Of a DNA stretch of 64,000 nucleotides, positions 9,739 to 20,458 are shown piece after piece. The position numbers and the translations under genes are program-made. The notes under the pieces were generated by a model. The model searched no databases and had not been told where the DNA came from. It worked only from the letters and a program-made list of their open reading frames with translations. Location of the stretch: the NCBI GenBank assembly GCA_963840785.1, contig CAWJAF010000006.1:47648-111647 (forward strand), given 5' to 3'. Each line of letters starts with the position of its first letter. Positions within the stretch are counted from its first letter, which is position 1. Origin of the DNA: JALYOK01 sp963840785 (GTDB lineage: Bacteria; Pseudomonadota; Gammaproteobacteria; Burkholderiales; JALYOK01).

Positions 9739-10528
9739 CCTACGGCCAGAGAAATCGTGTCGGCAATTTCCTTGACGCGTTCGGCCCAACTCCAGCGCAT
9801 CCGATCCGACGGCGCGAGAACCGAAATCCGGCGACCAGTCTATTTTCGTCATTGCGAACGCCAGCGCCAATACTGCAAACTCCGACTTCTTCTTCCTGAT
9901 CTTCGAACGCATAACCACGGCGTTTTACTTCGCGCAATTCGTCTTGCAACGCGCTGAGAGACTCAATCGAACGCGCCGTTAAGGCATGTAGCCGGGTGCG
10001 CTCGGCATAAGTGGTCCAAGCCATTTCGCCATCGTCCGCCAGAAATAACTTTCCCGGTTGCGGTGACATGCAGTAAAGCACGCGCGCCGTAGGCATGCAC
10101 AACACGCATCAGCGACTGACTTCCGACCGCTCGTTCGACGAAAATAACTTCGTCACGATGTCGAATACTGAGGGTCACTGATTCGCCGGTTTCGTTTTGC
10201 AGTTGATGCATGTACGGCAACGCTTCTCCCGCACCGATACTCGCTGCTTAAATAGATTGCCCAACTCTAACAAGCGAATTCCGAGTTTGTAACTACCCGC
10301 ATCGACACGCTCTACCATCCGATGATCGCACATCACATTCAATATGCGGTGCGCCGTTGACGGATGCAAGCCCGTCGTCACGCTGAGATCTTTTAAATGG
10401 ACCGCGCCGGTTCGAGCCGCAAGCGCGTCCAGCAATTGCGTCATTCGGACGATGACCTTAATGGTACTTTTGGTCTCTTTTTCCTCAGCCGGTGCCCCTT
10501 GTTCCAAATTTTTTGCCACTCGCGCCAT
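9705..10528 (-). CDS. IclR-family transcriptional regulator, frame breaks
   Basis: N-terminal winged helix-turn-helix (KVIVRMTQLLDALAARTGAVHLKDLS, then GLHPSTAHRILNVM) and C-terminal effector-binding GAF-like domain (SIRHRDEVIFVERAVGSQSLMRV, and RGYAFEDQEEEVGVCSIGA). Breaks lie near 10,225, 10,060 and 9,850; the last frame ends GYLPAGATVKK at 9705. Divergent from lutA across a 156-base gap, so it is the likely regulator of the lactate operon. This is inferred from position; lut/lld operons elsewhere more often use GntR-type regulators. Confidence 0.82.
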
Positions 10529-10684
10529 TGTATCGTTCCGTATTCTTACCTGATTGTCGAACCAACCTAAAAAGTGTAACGCATTTACCGAAAAAGTGGG
10601 GCATTACCTGGATTGTCCGATAAGTTTCGATGTCGGGTTATGCTATGATTCTCTTCCTTCAAAATCTTTGGAATTTGCCCTCCC

Positions 10685-11416
10685 GTGCGCGTTGGTTTTT
10701 TTGTCACCTGTTTAGTGGACTTAGTCCGACCGCGAATAGGGTTCGCGGCAATTGCGTTACTGGAATCCGCGGGTTGCGAAGTTGTCGTTCCGTCCACACA
10801 AACTTGTTGCGGTCAACCCGGATACAACTCAGGCGACGTGAAGTCGGGACGCGACTTGGCTCTAAAATTTCTCGAAGAATTTCAAGATTGCGACTACATC
10901 GTTGCGCCTTCGGGCTCATGTAGCGGCATGATCCGCATGCATTATCCCGTAATCTTCAAAGACGAACCCGAAGTTTTGGCAGCGCTTGACGGCGCTCACG
11001 GACAAAACCTACGAGTTGACGGATTTTCTCGTCAATGTCGCCAAGCTTGAGGGACTTAAGACCCATTTCTCCGGTTCGATCACGTACCACGATTCTTGTT
11101 CGGGCTTGCGCGAACTTGGCGTAAAAACACAGCCGCGTACGCTGTTAAAGCAATGCGGTGTTGCGGTGACGGAAATGCTGGATGCCGAAGTCTGCTGCGG
11201 ATTTGGCGGCACGTTCTCGGTCAAGCTCGGCGATATTTCCACGCGCATGGCCGACAACAAATGTGTGAACGCGCAAGCAACGGGTGCGAATGCCATCGTC
11301 GGTGGCGATCTGGGTTGTTTGCTCACGATCGAAGGCCGATTGCGCCGCAACGGCGACAAAACAACCAAGTGTTACATGTTGCAGAAATTCTCGCCGGAAA
11401 CTCAGTTAACTCCTAA
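10685..11416 (+). CDS. lutA: lactate utilisation Fe-S oxidoreductase LutA, frame breaks
   Basis: CCG-domain subunit of the cytoplasmic LutABC L-lactate-oxidising complex. Both cysteine-rich CCG motifs are present: TQTCCGQPGYNSG in the first half and EVCCGFGGTFSVK in the second. GTG start at 10685 (VRVGFFVTCLVD matches the usual N-terminus); no in-frame ATG fits. Frame changes occur near 10,975-10,990 and near 11,380, the last restoring the ending EILAGNSVNS. Six bases separate it from lutB. Confidence 0.88.
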
Positions 11417-11422
11417 CAAAAT

Positions 11423-12848
11423 ATGCAAGTCGCCTCAATGCACTTTAAGAGCAAGTCGTCCATTCAGTTGGACAACGCTCATTTCCAGAAGAATATGCGT
11501 CGCTTCGGTCGTGGCTTCGCCGAAAAGCGCGCCGCTGCTGTTGCGCTTGTCGATATTTTCGAAGATTTACGCGAAGCCGCAAAAGAAATCCGCAACCGCG
11601 GGCTGGAGAACCTTGACGCCTATCTGATCAAATTTGAAGAAATGGCGAAGGCGCGCGGCACCATCGTGCATTGGGCGGAAACGGCGCAAGACGTGAATCG
11701 CATCGTCATCGAAATCGCGCAGGCAAATGGCGTCAAAAAGATCGTCAAATCGAAGTCGATGGTCAGCGAGGAATCCGGCTTAAATCATGCGCTTAGAGAA
11801 AGTCGGTATTCAATCCATCGAAACCGATTTAGGCGAATACATCGTTCAGCTCGCGAAAGAGCCGCCGTCACATTTGATCGCCCCGGCAATCCACAAAAGC
11901 AAAGAAGACGTCGCCGAGTTATTTCAGCAGCATCACAATTTGCCGTACAAGCTCGACATACCGGCACTGACGAAGGAAGCGCGGCAAATAATGCGTCCGC
12001 ATTTTTTGTCGGCCGATATGGGCATTTCCGGCGGTAATTTTTTGATTGCCGAAACTGGTTCCGTCGCCCTAGTCACCAACGAGGGCAATGGCCGCATGGT
12101 GACGACGGTGCCGAAAATTCATGTGGCGATTACCGGCATCGAAAAAGTGCTGCCGACCCTCGATGATTTCGCGACTATCATGCGTTTGTTGCCGCGTTCG
12201 GCGACGGGCCAGGCAATTTCGAACTACGTCACCGTGCTCACCGGCACACAAGGGCAAGACGATATCGATGGCCCCGAGCAATCCCACGTGATTCTGGTCG
12301 ATTCCGGCCGCACCGCGATGCTCGGCACCGAAATGCAAGAGGCGCTGCGCTGCATCCGCTGCGGCGCGTGTATGAATCATTGTCCGGTGTATCAAAATAT
12401 CGGCGGCCATTCGTATGGCTGGGTTTATCCCGGCCCAATCGGTGCGGTGTTAACGCCGAATTATGTTGGCCTGGAAAACGCGCTCGATCTTCCCCAAGCG
12501 GCGACATTGTGCAACGCCTGCGGCGTAGTCTGTCCGGTAAAAATTCCGTTGCCCGATTTGATGCGGCATTTGCGCGAAAAACAAGTCGAACAAAAATTGC
12601 GCCCATTCGGCGAGCGCCTCTCGATCAACGTTTGGCGCTACGTTGCAATGCATCCGACGCTTTACGCATTCGTCACAAAACTCGCCAGCCGCTTCGGCAA
12701 ATCCCTAGGTGGCCGCGATGGCCTGATTCACCATCTACCGCGGTTCGACGGCTGGACTAAGGGCCGCGACATGCCCGCGCCTTCCGGCAAAACCTTTCGT
12801 GAACTTTACGCCCAGAAAAAAACTAATGACATCGCCCACCATCAGTAA
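11423..12848 (+). CDS. lutB: lactate utilisation iron-sulfur protein LutB, one frame break
   Basis: Central electron-transfer subunit of LutABC. The LUD domain is followed by two [4Fe-4S] motifs, CIRCGACMNHCPVY and CNACGVVCPVKIP, and the DUF3390 C-terminal segment. The frame changes once near 11,785 between NHALRE and RLEKVGIQSIETDLGEYIVQ. About 475 residues in all, normal for LutB. Its last 23 bases overlap the start of the aminotransferase gene, so the two are translationally coupled. Confidence 0.9.
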
Positions 12849-14036
12849 TCGTTCAAATTCACTCGGAACCGAAAACGCCTTTGTCGTTCTTGCTGAAGTT
12901 AATAAACTTCAACGCGAAGGGAAAGACATCATTTCCTTTTGCATCGGTCAGCCGGATTTTCCGACACCAAAGAATATTCAAGACGCGGCGATTGACGCAA
13001 TTCGCGGCGGCAAACACGGCTACACGCCGTCGGCCGGCATTCAAGAATTACGCGAAGCGGCAGCGCGTTATTTGGGTGGCATGCGTGGACTTGAAGTTTC
13101 GCCGGACGATATTGTGATCGGTGCGGGCGCCAAGCCATTTATCGCCTACGCGATTTTATGTTGCACCGATTACGGCGCAGGCGACGAGGTGATTTTTCCG
13201 AATCCAGGATTTCCGATATATGAATCGCAGATTCGCGCCCACGGCGCGGTGCCGGTGCCAATTTTTTTACGCGAAAAACGCCAGTTCGCGTTCGATCCAA
13301 ACGAATTCGCGGACAAAATCACCAACAAAACTAAACTACTGATTTTGAATTCGCCGCAAAATCCGACTGGCGGAATTTTGTCACGGCAAAACATGGAAGA
13401 CATCGCCGTCGATTCTGCACAAGCATCCGCAAGTTTGGGTCTACGCCGATGATATTTATGGCCGCTTGGTATACGACGGGAAATTCATTTCCATCGCCGA
13501 ATTGCCCGGCATGCAAGATCGAACGATCATCACCGATGGGGCATCAAAAACCTGGGCGATGACCGGGTGGCGCTTGGGCTTCGCCGCCAATAAAGCCCTC
13601 GCGCCGCATTTCACACGCTGGGTGACCAACACGGATTCCTGCGCATCACAAATCACGCAATGGGCGGCCGTCGAAGCGCTAAATGGCACGCAGGAACATG
13701 CGGAAGCAATGCGCGTGAGTTTTATGCAGCGGCGCGATTTGATCGTCGGTTTGCTGAACCAGGTGCCTGGCGTAACCTGCCAATCGCCCGGCGGCGCGTT
13801 TTATGCCTGGCCGAACGTGACCGAAGCGTGCCGTATGATTCGGCGCAAAGATTCTGAAGAATTCCGCAGCGCGCTTATTACACGAAGCCGGCGTCGCGTT
13901 GTTAGCCGACATCCATTTCGGCCCCCGCGTCCCCGATGAAGGCCAACACGTTCGCTTCAGTTACGCAGCGTCCAATGAAGCCATCAAAAATGGCGTAGCC
14001 CGCATGGCAGATTTCATCAAACGCAACACGCGATAG
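12826..14036 (+). CDS. class I/II PLP-dependent aminotransferase, frame breaks
   Basis: Fold-type I aminotransferase (aspartate/alanine aminotransferase-like). Substrate pocket start FCIGQPDFPTP, GAGAKPFIAY, NSPQNPTGG, and the PLP lysine in SKTWAMTGWRLG are all visible. Breaks near 13,410 and 13,865; the third frame ends VRFSYAASNEAI...FIKRNTR at 14036. ATG at 12826 lies inside the end of lutB. Its position between lutB and lutC suggests that it makes or uses pyruvate (for example alanine or another amino acid to pyruvate), but the substrate cannot be read from the sequence. Confidence 0.85.
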
Positions 14037-14084
14037 TTTTACTTTTCATCCTTCATCTTTCCGTCCTTCATCCTTTTTCCAAAA

Positions 14085-14793
14085 ATGTCTGCCCGCGAAA
14101 ATATCCTGGCGCGCATCCGTGCCAACCAAAAAAAACCCGGCGTCACCAGTCCGTAGCTGAATTAGCCGGCTGCAGATTTCATCACGGCCCATCCGCAAGG
14201 GACCGCGCCCGAATTCCGATTGGCCGGATTTAATTGCTCGATTTAAAGAGCAAGCCATTGCGATGGCAAGCACGGTGGACGAAGTGTCCTCGTCGCCGCG
14301 GTGCCGAACGCCCTCGCCCGCTATCTCAGAGAACTGAAATTGCCATATGCGCGGCGTTTGCTGGCCGGCGTTATCGAACTTGGATTGGGACGGGCGCCGG
14401 AATTGCGATGCAAGCGCGCGCGACGATTGCGATGATCATCTAGGTATGACCGGTTGCTATTGCGCGATCGCGGAAACCGGTACGTTGCTGCTAACGACAA
14501 GCCCGTCATCGCCGAACAAAACAAGCCTGTTGCCCGACACCCATGTTGCGATTGTCAATACGTCGCGCATCGTCGTCGGTATGGAAGAAGCATGGAACTT
14601 GCTTCGCGCCGAGTTGAAACAATTACCGCGCGCCTGTAGCTTTATTTCCGGCCCATCGCGAACAGCGGATATTGAACAAACTTTAGTGATCGGCGCCCAC
14701 GGCCCCTACCGCGTTCATATCATTCTGGTGGACGATCCCCACGACGATTTGATCGACACCGGCTGGTGGAAACATAAAAAACCATCGGCCTAG
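14085..14793 (+). CDS. lutC: lactate utilisation protein LutC, frame breaks
   Basis: LUD-domain third subunit of LutABC. Start MSARENILARIRANQ is typical; the first frame hits a stop at ~14,157. The core then reappears: LGMTGCYCAIAETGTLLL, LLPDTHVAIVNTSRIV, FISGPSRTADIEQTLVIGAHGP, the conserved C-terminal signature of LutC. The segment 14,160-14,440 is scrambled across frames and may hold several indels. It lies 48 bases after the aminotransferase stop in a pyrimidine-rich spacer. Confidence 0.85.
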
Positions 14794-14794
14794 A

Positions 14795-14853
14795 AGGCAA
14801 TACCAGCGCGGCTCTTGAAGTATGCCTTGCCAGGAGGCAAGCTGGTATTGCCT
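14795..14853. terminator. compound hairpin between lutC and metG
   Basis: GGCAATACCAGC (14796-14807) pairs with GCTGGTATTGCC (14841-14852), enclosing a second stem CTTGCC/GGCAAG. The 12-bp perfect outer stem sits between two convergent genes and could terminate both. Confidence 0.6.
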
Positions 14854-14875
14854 CTTGGTAAGGCTGAATTTGAAA

Positions 14876-16914
14876 CTACTTGACGCGCATTCCTGGCTTC
14901 GCACCATCGTCAGGACTCAAAATGTAGAGCCCATTGCCGTCGCCAGCGGCTAACACCATTCCTTGCGATTCACCGAAACGCATTTTTCGCGGCGCGAGAT
15001 TGGCAACCATCACAGTGTGACGACCAATTAGCGATTCGGGCGAGTAAGCCGATTTGATGCCTGCAAACACCGTGCGCGTTTCCGAGCCGATATCGAGCGT
15101 TAGTTTGAGCAATTTTTCCGCATCGGGGACATGTTCGGCATGAACGATTTTGGCGATGCGCAAATCGAGCTTGCTGAAATCATCAATGCCGATCGTTTCG
15201 CCGATGGGCGCAAAAGTCGTGACCGGTACCGTTGGTGCAGCCGGTTTTTCCGTTTGTAGTCCAGCCTGATTGGCAGCGATCAAATCTTCGATTTGTTTTG
15301 CCTCTATTCGGGTCATTAAATGTTTGTAAGGTTTAATCGAGTGTCCTTGCAGCAACACATTCGAATCATCCCACGTTAATGGAACTATACACAAAAATGC
15401 TTCAACATCTTCAGCTAATTTTGGCAACACGGGTTTCAGATAAATTGCCAGCAAGCGAAACAAATTTAGGCTGACACTTGCCACTTCATGAAGCTTCTCC
15501 GAGCTTGCTCGGGATGCTTCGCCAATTCCCACGGCTTCATTTCGTCGACGTATTGATTACACAGATCCGCAAGCGCCATAATTTCGCGAATCGCTTTGCC
15601 GGATTCGCGCGCCTCAAACAGCGCGATGATCCCGGGCGCCGCGGTTTGAAGTTTTTTCAGTAACTCCAAATTCGGTAGCGAATTGCGTGAGCTTGCTGTC
15701 GAATTTCTTCTGAAATAAATCCTGCACAGCGGCTGGCGATATTGATAAATTTGCCGATCAAATCGCTATTCACTCGCGCGACGAAATCATCGAGATTCAA
15801 ATCGATATCTTCCATCGATGCATTGAGTTTCGCCGCAGAAGTAATAGCGCAAATATTCTGGATTTTTAAGATGATCGAGATAACTGCGGGCATTGATAAA
15901 CGTACCGCGCGACTTCGACATTTTCTCGCCATCGACGGTGACAAAGCCGTGCACGAATACATGGGTCGGCACACGCAAACCGACGAATTTCAGCATCGCC
16001 GGCCAGAATAACGTATGGAAATACAAAATATCTTTGCCGATGAAATGCACCATCTCGGTTTTCGAATCGGGCTTCAAAAACGAGTCAAAGTCGATGCCCT
16101 GCAAGCCGCACCAGTGCTTGAAGCTGGCGAGGTAGCCGATGGGCGCATCGAGCCAAACATAGAAATATTTTCCCGGTGCGCCGGGAATTTCAAAGCCGAA
16201 ATACGGCGCATCGCGCGAGATGTCCCAATCGTTCAACCCGGCTTCGAACCATTCGGCGGCTTTGTTCGCGACTTCGCTTTGCAGACGGTCCGGTGCCTGC
16301 GTCCACTCTTTCAAGAATTCAACACAGCGCGGATCGGACAAGCTTAAAAAAATGATGCTCCGATTGCTTCATCACCGGTTTCGCACCGGTAATCGCCGAA
16401 TACGGATTCTTCAATTCCGTCGGCGCATAAACGGCGCCGCACACTTCGCAGGAATCGCCGTATTGATCCTTCGCGCCACATTTCGGACATTCGCCTTTGA
16501 TGTAGCGATCCGGCAGAAACATGCCTTTACCGGATCATAAAATTGCTCGATGGTTTTTTTCGCGATCAAACCATTGGCGTCGAGTTTCTTGTAAAACATT
16601 TCCGCCAACTCGCGATTTTCCGGCGAATGGGTGCTGTGCCAGTGGTCGAAGCTAATGCGAAATTCTGCCCAATCGCGCTGGTGCTCTTCGCCGATTCGCG
16701 TAACTAATTGCTCCGGCGTCACGCCTTCGCTTTCGGCTTTGAGCATAATCGGCGCGCCATGGGTGTCGTCCGCGCAAACAAAGTGCACTTCGTGCCCATG
16801 CATGCGTTGCGTGCGCACCCAAATATCGGCCTGGATGTATTCCATGATATGGCCGATATGAAACGAGCCATTCGCGTAGGGCAATGCAGTGGTGACGAGG
16901 AATTGTTTTTTCAT
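14876..16914 (-). CDS. metG: methionyl-tRNA synthetase, many frame breaks
   Basis: Charges tRNA-Met. The class I signatures are visible: YANGSFHIGHIMEYIQADIW (HIGH) and VDGEKMSKSRGTF (KMSKS). A zinc knuckle (CPKCGAKDQYGDSCEVC) and the C-terminal tRNA-binding domain (DDFSKLDLRIAKIVHAEHVP) are also present, so it is the ~680-residue long bacterial form. Breaks near 16,520, 16,340, 15,830, 15,700 and 15,490. Start ATG at 16914 (MKKQFLVTTALPYANG); divergent from mrp with 57 bases between starts. Confidence 0.93.
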
Positions 16915-16971
16915 ATTGATGCAAATTTTAGGCAAGGGCGAATTGTAGCAAAGCGCCGACGCGAAACAGTA

Positions 16972-18119
16972 ATGATGAAAGGCTTAACTGTTAAAATGAC
17001 GCGATTAACTGCACCTCAGGAATTCGCATTTCATGGCCTCACCGAAGTCGACCATCCAAACTGCCCTGCAGATTTGATCGATCCCAACACCGGTAAGACT
17101 TATGCTGCAGGAAAAGCGATCAAGAAAATCGAAGTCAACGGCGACGACGTTAATGTCCACGTCGTTCTTCCCTATCCAGCGAAAAGCGTATTTGACGAGG
17201 TTCGTGCGGCATTTGCGAAACAACTCGCGAAAGTTCCTGGTTTAGTAAAGCGACGTCGATGTCGAAAGCAAGATCATCAGCCACGCGGCGCAAACCAACG
17301 TTAAACTCATTCCCGGTGTGCGCAACATCATCGCGGTGGCATCAGGCAAAGGCGGCGTCGGCAAATCCACCACGGCGGTAAATTTAGCGCTGGCGCTTGC
17401 GGCGGAAGGCGCGAATGTTGGCTTGCTCGACGCGGACATTTACGGCCCGTCGCAGCCGACCATGCTGGGCCTCTCGGGCAAACCGGAAACGCTCGACGGC
17501 AAAACCATGGAACCGAAAATCAATCACGGCATTCAAGCGATGTCGATCGGATTTTTGATCGACGCCGAAACGCCGATGGTGTGGCGCGGCCCAATGGTTA
17601 CCGGCGCGCTGGAGCAATTGTTGCGCGATACGAATTGGAAAGACTTGGATTATTTCGTTATCGATCTGCCGCCAGGCACAGGCGACATTCAGCTTGACCC
17701 TGGCGCAGCGCGTGCCGGTCACGGGCGCGGTAATCGTGACAACGCCGCAGGATGTTGCGCTTGCTGGATGCACGTAAAGGACTTAAAATGTTCGAGAAGG
17801 TCAATGTGCCGATTCTTGGAATAGTCGAAAATATGAGCACGCATATCTGCTCAAATTGCGGGCACGAGGAACACATTTTTGGAACTGGCGGCGGCGCACG
17901 CATGGCAAGGACTATAACGTCGATGTGTTGGGATCGTTGCCGCTAACATTGCAGATTCGCGAAGAAACGGATTCCGGAACTCCAACCGTTGTCGCAGATC
18001 CGAATGGGGAAGTGGCAAAAATCTACAAGCAGATCGCTCGTCGGGTTGCAGTAAAGATTGGCGAACTGCAAAAAGATATGTCGTCGAAGTTTCCGAAAAT
18101 TGTGATTCAAAACACCTAA
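16972..18119 (+). CDS. apbC: Mrp/ApbC iron-sulfur cluster carrier ATPase, frame breaks
   Basis: P-loop ATPase that carries and transfers Fe-S clusters. N-terminal DUF59/MIP18-like domain (residues ~1-90), then deviant Walker A SGKGGVGKSTTAVNL, then DADIYGPSQPTMLG, DLPPGTGDIQL and the CxxC cluster site CSNCGH. Breaks near 17,250, 17,695 and 17,905. Start is one of ATG 16972, 16975 or 16996; the last is closest to the usual N-terminus. Divergent from metG; mobA follows 25 bases on. Confidence 0.9.
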
Positions 18120-18144
18120 GGGCAGCGAAAATGAAAGCGCAATT

Positions 18145-18723
18145 TTGAAAACCACCGGACTCATCCTCGCTGGCGGGCTCGGTCGACGCATGGGAAACAT
18201 CGACAAAGGGCTCGTAACCTTCAACGGTCGCCCAATGGTCGCCAGCGTCATTGATCGATTGCGGCCACAGGTTGATGAGTTGTTGATTAATGCAAATCGA
18301 AATGCGGATGATTATGCCCGTTTCGGTTTTCGCGTTGTAGCCGACGCGGTCGAAGGTTTTGCCGGCCCACTTGCCGGTTTGGAACGTGGTTTAGCCGAGG
18401 CTGCTCATGATTTGATTGTGACCAGTCCGTGCGATTCACCGTTTTTACCGTTGAATTTGGTCGCAAGGCTCTGTAATGCCCTTGAGACGAATGACGCCGA
18501 TTTAGCCGTCGCTAAAACGGGCGCGCAGGCGCATCCGGTGTTCTGTTTGGTACGCCGTACGATCCATTCTCATTTGCGAAATTTTCTAATGGCCGGCGGG
18601 CGGAAAATCGATACCTGGTATGGGTCCTTAAAAACGATCGAAGTCAGCTTTGACGATCAAATCGAATCGTTTGCAAATATCAACACGCCGATTGAGCTGG
18701 AAAAGCTAGAACAGCGCAATTAG
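18145..18723 (+). CDS. mobA: molybdenum cofactor guanylyltransferase
   Basis: Joins GMP to molybdopterin to make the MGD cofactor. LILAGGLGRRMGNIDKG is the LAGGxGxRMGxxDKG nucleotide-binding signature; FAGPLAGLERGL and VTSPCDSPFLP follow. 192 residues, normal. The frame begins at TTG 18145; an ATG at 18131 (MKAQF) would join the same frame if one T were missing from the T-run at 18,143-18,146, giving a more usual start. The window also encodes a MocA-type cytidylyltransferase (35,095), so both Mo-nucleotide forms seem to be made. Confidence 0.9.
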   Translation: MKTTGLILAGGLGRRMGNIDKGLVTFNGRPMVASVIDRLRPQVDELLINANRNADDYARFGFRVVADAVEGFAGPLAGLERGLAEAAHDLIVTSPCDSPFLPLNLVARLCNALETNDADLAVAKTGAQAHPVFCLVRRTIHSHLRNFLMAGGRKIDTWYGSLKTIEVSFDDQIESFANINTPIELEKLEQRN

Positions 18724-18727
18724 CAAA

Positions 18728-20392
18728 TTAGGACGCGAACCCCGGAATGGCGGCGTGATCGGGAAAATCAATTTGCGCCTCATCAAGATAGGCCTGAGCA
18801 AATTTGAGATAGAGTTTCTCGCGAACAAATACGTCGAAAAGGTCCGGATCGATGTGCCCATTCAACCTAAACTGCCCCAAAATCTCCAATGCCTCCGTGA
18901 GCGTCTTCGCGGATTTGTAAGGTCGGTCTTTTGCGGTGAGCGCCTCAAAAATATCAGAGATCGCCATCGCGCGCGCCTGAACTGACATCTGATTTCCAGT
19001 CAGGCCGCGAGGGTAGCCCTTACCGTCCATGCGTTCGTGATGGCCTCCGGCATACTCCGGAACCTTCTCCAAATGCTTAGGCCACGGTAAGGCTTCTAAC
19101 ATCTCAATTGTTGCAACAATGTGGTGATTGATGACGGTTCGCTCTTCGGGCGTCAATGTTCCGCGCTCGATGTTCAAGTTCTTAACTTCATCGTCGGTCA
19201 ACAATGGCTGGGACAATCCGGCCGAATCAACGTAGGTGTACGCTGCAATCCTCTGGATTCGAACATGGTCATCAGGATTCATGTGCTCGCTTCCCTTGTT
19301 AGCGCCGCGAAGAAATTGTCGATCGCCCTCCAATTTCTTGAGCGCTTCGGCGAGCCGCGTTTCGATATTCTCGATATCCTTTTTCTGAGCTGTTGGAATC
19401 TGCAAAATCTCATTCATCGCGCTCATTTTTAGATCGCGACTCAATACTTCGAACCGCATATCAACCAATGCAATTCGATCGAAAATGGTCGAAAGCTTGG
19501 TCGCTTTGTCGATTATGTGAACGGGTGTCGTAATCTTTCCGCAATCATGCAACAGACCGGCAAGTTTTAACTCATAGCGATCCTTGTCCGTCATCCGAAA
19601 ATTCGCCAATGCACCATAGTTCGACATAGTGAGCCGCTTCCGCAAGCATCATGGTCAACTCGGGAACACGGGAGCAATGCCGGCTGGTATGCGGCGATTT
19701 TTCGTCTATCGCTTTGTTGATTAATCCAACAAAGGACTCGAACAATTCCTGAAGTTGGCTGATCAATGACCGATTGGTCAGCGCGATTGCTGCTTGCGAT
19801 GCCACGGCTTCGGCGAATTGCTGATCCGCTTGGCTAAATGGAATGATCGCCTGCGTAGCGCGGTCACGCGAGTTTATTAATTGCAACACCCCGATGATTT
19901 CATCTTCATGGTTTTTCATCGGAACGGTTAGGAATGACCGTCGAACGGTAACCGGTGCGCTCGTCGAATGCGCGCGTCCCGGAAAAATCAAAACCATGCG
20001 CGGAATAAGCGTCGGCGATGTTAACCGTTTCGTCTTTCAATACCGCATATGACGCGACGTTGGAAAGATTCGGACAGCCGGCAGAATCGTACAACGGCTA
20101 GTGGTGCGATCGGAACGGGAACACCACTAGTCCCGCCCATTACCACGCCCAGGGAATCGGTACGGACAATTTCGAATACCAATTCTTTGCCTGGTATTAC
20201 TCGATAAAGCGTGCCGCCATCGGCATTGGTAATGTTCTGCGCGGCGTTGAGAATCGTCTCGAGCAGCCGATCAATATTGTGTTCACTGGAGAGATCTTTG
20301 CTTAGACGAGTGAGATAGTTCAGGCGATCAAATAGCCGCCCATCACCTTGGTTGTCGCGTTCCGCCTCAGCGCGAATAGGGTGTTTCACCAA
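18728..20392 (-). CDS. GAF domain - HD-GYP cyclic-di-GMP phosphodiesterase, frame breaks
   Basis: Last gene of the signalling operon. N-terminal GAF sensor domain(s) (NITNADGGTLYRVIPGKELVF, then IIGVLQLINSRD), then an HD-GYP domain with the metal-binding HDCGK and the signature HHERMDGKGYP. HD-GYP proteins hydrolyse c-di-GMP. An insertion of ~100 residues between the HD and GYP parts holds a predicted coiled coil (NIETRLAEALKKLEGDRQFL). Breaks near 20,090, 19,950 and 19,630. About 555 residues, cytoplasmic. It follows the GAF-ATPase gene by 66 bases. Confidence 0.85.
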
Positions 20393-20458
20393 TAACCCGC
20401 CATCAGAAAATTAGCAAAGCCATAATCCACCTACTTGCGGCAGCGATATTGCAGCCAA

